Part shown: positions 41,866-46,339 of the stretch, piece by piece
Layout of the letters: the number at the start of each line of letters is the position of its first letter
How positions within the stretch are numbered: the stretch's first letter is position 1
NCBI GenBank assembly: GCA_036511595.1
Contig: DATCBY010000049.1
Coordinates: 1-46,339 of the forward strand
From: DASZQY01 sp036511595
GTDB lineage: Bacteria > Pseudomonadota > Alphaproteobacteria > Rhizobiales > Kaistiaceae
Reading direction: 5' to 3'
Length of the DNA: 46,339 nt
Translations under genes and position numbers: made by a program
The notes under the pieces: generated by a model
The model's input: the letters and a program-made list of their open reading frames with translations, nothing else
The model's database searches: none
What the model was told of the DNA's origin: nothing

Positions 41866-43128
41866 ATGAACAATCTGCTGCGCAGCTACCTGCCCCGCTT
41901 GTTTCTGCGAGGTTCGCTGGAAATCGTCGACGCCCACGGGGCGACCCATCGCTTCGGAGACGGAACCGGCACCCCGGTCCGCATCCGCTTTCTGAGCGAC
42001 CGGGCGGAACGTGCCGTGCTCCTCAATCCCGACCTCAAGCTCGGCGAGGAGTACATGAACGGCGGCTACGTCGTCGAGCAGGGGTCGATCGCCGATCTCC
42101 TCCACGCCGCCATGGACAACCTCACCCAGGCAGCCGAGCCGTGGTGGTCGAAGGCCATCGGCCACGCCCGATACCTTCTCCGCCGCTTCCGCCAGTTCAA
42201 CACGCCCGGCCGCGCCAAGGACAACGTCCATCGCCACTACGACCTCGACGGTCGCCTCTATTCCCTCTTCCTCGATGACGACCTGCAATATTCCTGCGCC
42301 TACTTCGAGGATGGCGTCACCGAACTGGCCGAGGCGCAGCTCGCCAAGAAGCGCCACCTCGCCGCCAAGCTCGATCTCAAGCCAGGCCAGCGCGTGCTCG
42401 ACATCGGCTCCGGCTGGGGCGGACTTGGCATGTACCTGGCCGAGCATTGCGGCGTGAACGTCACTGGCGTCACCCTCTCCGAGGAGCAGTTCGCCGTTTC
42501 CAATCGCCGCGCCGAGGAGCGCGGCCTTTCGTCAAAGGTGCGCTTCCTGCTCAAGGACTACCGCCACCTCGAGGGCACGTTCGACCGCATCGTCTCGGTC
42601 GGAATGTTCGAGCATGTCGGCGTCAACCACTTCCGCGCCTTCTTCAAGGCATGCCACAATCTGCTCACCCCCGACGGCGTCATGCTGCTCCATTCGATCG
42701 GGCGCTTCGGGCCGCCGGCCGACACCAGTTCGTTCATCACCCGCTACATCTTCCCGGGCGGCTACATCCCGGCGCTCTCCGAGGTCACGCCGCATATCGA
42801 GAAGAGCCGCCTCTTCATCACCGACATCGAGATCCTCCGCCTGCATTACGCCAAGACCCTCAACCTCTGGCGCGAGCGTTTCCTTGCCCACCGCGAGGAG
42901 GTCCTCGCTCTCTACGCCGAACGCTTCGTCCGCATGTGGGAATTTTATCTGGCCGCTTCCGAGATGGCCTTCCGCTCCGGCGTCTTGATGAACTTCCAGG
43001 TCCAGCTGACACGCGACCAGCTCGCCGTGCCGCTGACCCGCAATTACATGGGCGAGGCCGAGGAAGCCCTGCGCAACAAGGAAAACATCGCCGGCGATCG
43101 CCGCCCGTTGCGCCTCGCCGGCGAGTAG
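41866..43128 (+). CDS. cfa: Cyclopropane-fatty-acyl-phospholipid synthase, copy 2
   Basis: A 420-residue paralogue of the preceding gene, with the same key residues (C144, SAM motif at 177-186, E249, H276 in LLHSIG). In residues 141-250 I count 89 identities of 110 with copy 1. The loop after H276 differs (GRFGPPADTSSF versus AKRNDPAPINPW), which may affect substrate or partner choice. It has its own 170-nt upstream gap with a candidate promoter. A 6-bp inverted repeat (43128-43133/43144-43149) lies at its stop codon. Confidence 0.93.
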   Translation: MNNLLRSYLPRLFLRGSLEIVDAHGATHRFGDGTGTPVRIRFLSDRAERAVLLNPDLKLGEEYMNGGYVVEQGSIADLLHAAMDNLTQAAEPWWSKAIGHARYLLRRFRQFNTPGRAKDNVHRHYDLDGRLYSLFLDDDLQYSCAYFEDGVTELAEAQLAKKRHLAAKLDLKPGQRVLDIGSGWGGLGMYLAEHCGVNVTGVTLSEEQFAVSNRRAEERGLSSKVRFLLKDYRHLEGTFDRIVSVGMFEHVGVNHFRAFFKACHNLLTPDGVMLLHSIGRFGPPADTSSFITRYIFPGGYIPALSEVTPHIEKSRLFITDIEILRLHYAKTLNLWRERFLAHREEVLALYAERFVRMWEFYLAASEMAFRSGVLMNFQVQLTRDQLAVPLTRNYMGEAEEALRNKENIAGDRRPLRLAGE

Positions 43129-43448
43129 CCAGTTCGTTTTGTGACTGGCGTGCCTTCGTTTCGCCTCGCGAATCGGCGAACTCCGATGCGCATCCGCCAC
43201 ACGCAAGCGCCCTCGGAAAATGTCCGGCGATGCTTGTGGACACCGGGCGCTATCGCCCGCGCAACCTTTCCTGTCGGGAGGCCGACCGCTACAGAAGGAG
43301 CGCGGAACGAGATCGTTTTCGCGGATGTGTGGTTGCGTTCTCGGGTTCCCGCGTTCCCCACGTAACGAGTGCGTTTTTTGTTGCCGGTCTTCGGGCCGGC
43401 CGCGATGCCGTCGCGTGACGACGAGATGCGTCAAGGAGAATACCCGAG
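43129..43448. other. 320-nt intergenic region between cfa and dnaB
   Basis: No gene is evident. Visible structures are a weak hairpin GCCAGT/ACTGGC at 43128-43149, an imperfect inverted repeat GTT(T)CGCC...GGCGAAC at about 43158-43181, a 10-bp palindrome GATGCGCATC (43185-43194), and six T at 43374-43379 with no good stem before it. The dnaB ribosome-binding site AAGGAG lies at 43434-43439. The promoter of dnaB is presumably here, but I could not pick boxes with confidence. Confidence 0.5.
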
Positions 43449-44939
43449 ATGGCCTTCGCGGCCCGCGCAGTACAGGAAGCCACCGCCGACGCCTACCGCA
43501 GCGCGCCGCAGAACGTCGAGGCGGAGCAGGCGCTGCTTGGCGCCATCCTGGTGAACAACGAGGCCTTCTACCGCGTCTCCGATTTCCTCGAGCCGCAGCA
43601 TTTCTTCGAGCCCGTCCATCGCGTTATCTTCGAGGTCGCCGGCCAGCTCATCCGCGCCAACAAGGTCGCGACCCCCGTCACCATCAAGACCTTCCTGCCG
43701 GCCGATCTCGCCATCGGCGACATCAACCTCGCCCAGTACCTTGCCCGTCTCGCCGCCGAAGCCACCACCATCATCAACGCCGAGGATTACGGCCGCAGCG
43801 TCTATGACCTCGCCATCCGCCGCTCGCTCATCACCATCGGCGAGGACATGGTCAACGTTGCCTACGATGCGCCGGTCGACAATCCACCGAAGGCGCAGAT
43901 CGAGGACACCGAGAAGCGCCTGTTCGAACTGGCCGAGAAAGGCAGTTTCGGCTCCGGCTTCGAGAGCTTCGACGCCGCGCTCTATACCGCCATCGACATG
44001 GCCTCCAACGCCTACCGCCGCGACGGTCATCTCTCCGGCATGGCGACGGGCCTGTCAGACGTCGATCGCCTGATGGGTGGGCTGCAGGCATCCGACCTCA
44101 TCATCGTCGCCGGCCGCCCGGGCATGGGCAAGACCGCCCTCGGCACCAACATCGCCTTCAACATCGCCAAGGCGTGGGCGGGCGAGCTGCAGCCCGACGG
44201 CTCGATGAAGACCGTCAACGGCGGCATCGTCGGCTTCTTCTCGCTCGAAATGAGCGCCGAACAACTCGCCACCCGCATCATCGCCGAGCAGTCGAGCGTC
44301 TCGTCGGCCAACATCCGCCGCGGCCGCATCGACGAGGGCGAGTTCGCCCGAATCGTCGACGCCGCCCGCGACATGAACAAGATCCCGCTCTACGTCGACC
44401 AGACCGGCGGCCTGTCGATCGCCCAGCTCGCCGCCCGCGCCCGCCGCCTTAAGCGCCAGCGCGGCCTCGACCTGATCGTGGTGGATTACATCCAGCTGCT
44501 CTCCGGCTCGTCGAAGCGCGGCGACAACCGCGTGCAGGAAGTCACCGAGATCACCAACGCCCTGAAGGCGCTCGCCAAGGAGCTGGCGGTACCGATCCTC
44601 GCCCTGTCACAGCTTTCGCGTCAGGTCGAGAACCGGGACGACAAGCGCCCGCAGCTTTCCGACCTGCGCGAGTCAGGTTCCATCGAGCAGGACGCCGACG
44701 TGGTCCTCTTCGTCTATCGCGAGGAGTACTACCTGAAGAACAAGGAGCCGAAGCCCGGCACGGTCGAGTACGTCCAGTGGCAGGACCAGATGGGCCAGGT
44801 CCACGGCGTCGCCGAACTCATCATTGGCAAGCAGCGCCACGGCCCCACCGGCACCGTCCGCCTCCACTTCGAAGACACCCTCACCCGCTTCTCCAACCTC
44901 GCCAGCGAAGACTCCCTGCCGGTGGCGTTCGAGCCCTAG
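43449..44939 (+). CDS. dnaB: Replicative DNA helicase
   Basis: DnaB is the hexameric 5'-3' helicase of the replication fork. The 496-residue protein has the N-terminal DnaB domain (PQNVEAEQALLGAIL, EPVHRVIFE), a linker, and the RecA-like C-terminal domain with Walker A GRPGMGKT (222-229), FFSLEMSAEQL, DLIVVDYIQLL (Walker B), LALSQLSRQVE and DLRESGSIEQDADVV, and KQRHGPTGTV with the arginine-finger region. No intein. AAGGAG precedes ATG at good distance. alr follows after 156 nt. Confidence 0.97.
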   Translation: MAFAARAVQEATADAYRSAPQNVEAEQALLGAILVNNEAFYRVSDFLEPQHFFEPVHRVIFEVAGQLIRANKVATPVTIKTFLPADLAIGDINLAQYLARLAAEATTIINAEDYGRSVYDLAIRRSLITIGEDMVNVAYDAPVDNPPKAQIEDTEKRLFELAEKGSFGSGFESFDAALYTAIDMASNAYRRDGHLSGMATGLSDVDRLMGGLQASDLIIVAGRPGMGKTALGTNIAFNIAKAWAGELQPDGSMKTVNGGIVGFFSLEMSAEQLATRIIAEQSSVSSANIRRGRIDEGEFARIVDAARDMNKIPLYVDQTGGLSIAQLAARARRLKRQRGLDLIVVDYIQLLSGSSKRGDNRVQEVTEITNALKALAKELAVPILALSQLSRQVENRDDKRPQLSDLRESGSIEQDADVVLFVYREEYYLKNKEPKPGTVEYVQWQDQMGQVHGVAELIIGKQRHGPTGTVRLHFEDTLTRFSNLASEDSLPVAFEP

Positions 44940-45004
44940 CCGCTTCCATCTCCCCGCTAAGCGCTGACCCCGGTTGCGTCGGGTCGGTTCTCTCCGCGCA
45001 TCGC

Positions 45005-45024
45005 ATCCCCGCGCGGGCGGGGAT
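45005..45024. repeat. 8-bp palindromic hairpin of a type seen in intergenic repeats
   Basis: ATCCCCGC (45005-45012) and GCGGGGAT (45017-45024) with a GCGG loop, 65 nt after dnaB. Its arms resemble the interspersed GC-rich palindromes with GGGGATCC ends found between genes of many rhizobial genomes. It could also act as terminator for dnaB. Only one copy is seen in this window. Confidence 0.45.
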
Positions 45025-45095
45025 CCGGGTAGCAGCCACGGCCCTGGCGGCGGGACGTTGCACTCCGCCCCCCTCGCGTGGCTACACTCCCGCCG

Positions 45096-46211
45096 ATGAC
45101 CGACAAATCCATCCCCGAGCAGCTCGCCGGCGGCCGCCTCACCATCGACCTTGGCGCGCTGGTCGCCAACTGGCGGACCCTCGCCGCCAGGGCCCCTGGC
45201 GCCACGACCGCCGCCGTGGTCAAGGCCGACGGCTACGGCGTCGGCGCGTTGGAAGCCAGCAAGGCTCTTGCCGCTGCCGGCTGCGGAACTTTCTTCGTCG
45301 GCCTGCCCGAGGAAGGCATCCGCCTCCGCGCCGCCCTGCCCGCAGCCACGATCTATGTCCTTGCCGGCCTCATCCCGGGCAGCGTCGAGGCGCTGACCCG
45401 CGCCAACCTCCGCCCTGTCCTCGGCTCGCCGACGGAGATCGACGCGTGGATCGCGGCCCGCCGCGCCGGCGCCAGCACCGGCGCCGCAATCCATATCGAC
45501 ACCGGCATGAACCGGCTCGGCCTGACCGCTGCCGAGGCGCGCGACCTCGTCGCCGCCCCTGATCGCATCGCGGCCCTCGCGCCATCGCTCCTGATGAGCC
45601 ACCTCGCCTGCGCCGACACCCCGGCACATCCGCTGAACGCGCGCCAGCTCGCCGCCTTTCGCATCGTCCGCTCGGCGCTGCCGCAGGTGCCCGCCTCGCT
45701 CGCCAACTCCAGCGGCATCTATCTCGGCCGCGATTACCACTTCGATCTGACGCGCCCCGGCGTCGCCCTCTATGGCGCCGTCTTCATCGATGGCCAACCG
45801 CCGCTGCAGACCGTGGCAAAACTGGAAGCACGCGTGCTGCGCGTCCGCGACGTGACCGCCGGCGATACCGTCGGCTACGGCGCTACCGAGACGGCGGCCA
45901 CGCAGAGACGCATTGCCGTGCTGGGCGCCGGCTATGCCGACGGCTACCACCGCGCCGCCTCCTCGCGCGATGGCCGCTCCGGCGGCCGCGTCTTCCTGCG
46001 CGGCCACTTCGCGGCCTTGATCGGCCGCGTCTCGATGGACCTCATCGCCGTCGATGTCACCGCCGTTCGGGGCGTCGAGGAAGGCGACTGGGCGGAGCTG
46101 TTCGGTCCCAACCTACCGGTCGACGAAGTCGCCGCCCGCGCCGGCACCATCGGCTATGAACTCCTCACTGGTCTCGGTCACCGCTACGCCCGTCGCTACG
46201 CCGCAAAATAA
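45096..46211 (+). CDS. alr: Alanine racemase
   Basis: Alr interconverts L- and D-alanine for peptidoglycan, with PLP. The 371-residue protein has the PLP lysine K43 in AVVKADGYGVG, HIDTGMNRLG, the second catalytic base Y259 in GDTVGYGAT, and GRVSMDL. The length is normal. ATG 45096 (MTDKSIPEQL) is preferred over GTG 45078. In relatives radA usually follows dnaB-alr; the sequence after alr here does not show it within 128 nt. Confidence 0.95.
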   Translation: MTDKSIPEQLAGGRLTIDLGALVANWRTLAARAPGATTAAVVKADGYGVGALEASKALAAAGCGTFFVGLPEEGIRLRAALPAATIYVLAGLIPGSVEALTRANLRPVLGSPTEIDAWIAARRAGASTGAAIHIDTGMNRLGLTAAEARDLVAAPDRIAALAPSLLMSHLACADTPAHPLNARQLAAFRIVRSALPQVPASLANSSGIYLGRDYHFDLTRPGVALYGAVFIDGQPPLQTVAKLEARVLRVRDVTAGDTVGYGATETAATQRRIAVLGAGYADGYHRAASSRDGRSGGRVFLRGHFAALIGRVSMDLIAVDVTAVRGVEEGDWAELFGPNLPVDEVAARAGTIGYELLTGLGHRYARRYAAK

Positions 46212-46303
46212 TCTATTCCCGCTCTGCGAACCCATGAGACGATGCTGTCATTCTCGCTCGTCGAAGGGGCGCCAACCGGTGGCGACCAGTAGGTGGAGCG
46301 GGG

Positions 46304-46339
46304 ATGTGGCGTCCGCGGCTGCCCGAAGGTTTCCGGGCT
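46304..46339 (+). CDS. Possible start of the next gene (cut by window edge)
   Basis: ATG at 46304 with GGAG 5 nt upstream opens a frame of 12 codons to the window end (MWRPRLPEGFRA). This is too short to identify. The gap 46212-46303 shows nothing else clear. Confidence 0.25.
   Translation, partial: MWRPRLPEGFRA

Noticed and set aside
43374..43379. T6 tract as an intrinsic terminator before dnaB
   Set aside because: No stable stem immediately precedes it; only a 3-bp CAC/GTG match is visible.
44673..46007. 444-residue minus-strand frame opposite dnaB and alr
   Set aside because: Antisense to two certain genes; no recognisable features of its own.
1..46339. CRISPR array, tRNA/rRNA genes, insertion sequences, prophage or defence island
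   Set aside because: None seen: no regularly spaced repeats, no cloverleaf or rRNA-like tract, and no transposase, integrase or nuclease cluster among the genes.

Overview
The window is a GC-rich chromosomal segment from an alphaproteobacterium, most likely of the order Hyphomicrobiales (Rhizobiales). That placement is an inference from gene content and order: hdaA next to an AI-2E permease and a CDP-alcohol transferase divergent from purMN; uvrC-pgsA-moaD-moaE; lptF-lptG-lptD-surA-pdxA-rsmA facing fabD-fabG-acpP-fabF-mltG-yicC-gmk; and rpsF-rpsR-DUF2232-rplI-cfa-dnaB-alr. I see no rRNA, tRNA, CRISPR array, prophage, transposase or integrase. Coding density is high and neighbouring genes often overlap by 1-4 nt.

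Layout. 1-2371 (minus): hdaA (cut by the window edge), an AI-2E permease and a CDP-alcohol phosphatidyltransferase. 2524-5053 (plus): purM, purN and rlmJ, overlapping. 5060-6920: an unknown protein, an exported protein and a small outer-membrane beta-barrel. 7196-11331 (plus): a FolM-like reductase, uvrC, pgsA, moaD, moaE. 11385-14366 (minus): a frameshifted DUF2171 gene, an anchored Ala/Val-rich protein, ndk, an exported protein, an aquaporin. 14492-19182: DinB-family protein, cupin, an LprI/DUF1311-like protein, a BenE transporter, an ABC-F ATPase. 19315-21265 (minus): holC and pepA. 21452-29224 (plus): LPS export and outer-membrane biogenesis (lptF, lptG, lptD, surA-like), then pdxA and rsmA. 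29221-35889 (minus): gmk, yicC, mltG and the core type II fatty-acid genes. 35999-37523 (minus): a GFA-family protein and a Tat-exported deacetylase. 37912-46211 (plus): rpsF, rpsR, a DUF2232 membrane protein, rplI, two tandem cyclopropane-fatty-acid synthases, dnaB and alr. A possible next gene starts at 46304.

The genes are mostly housekeeping: replication (HdaA, DnaB, chi), translation (S6, S18, L9, RsmA, RlmJ), envelope construction (Lpt, Fab, MltG, Alr, PgsA, Cfa), and nucleotide and cofactor synthesis (PurMN, Gmk, Ndk, PdxA, Moa).

I do not see an obviously new multi-gene system. The points most worth a second look are local: a DUF2171 gene split by a frameshift; a stop at codon 3 of the DinB gene; a gap-free, partly near-identical tandem cfa pair; a structured rpsF leader that could bind S6:S18; CtrA-like TTAA-N7-TTAA boxes before the FolM-like gene; an aquaporin with Leu at a selectivity-filter position; a SurA-like chaperone with a lipobox; and several perfect hairpins without U tracts between operons.
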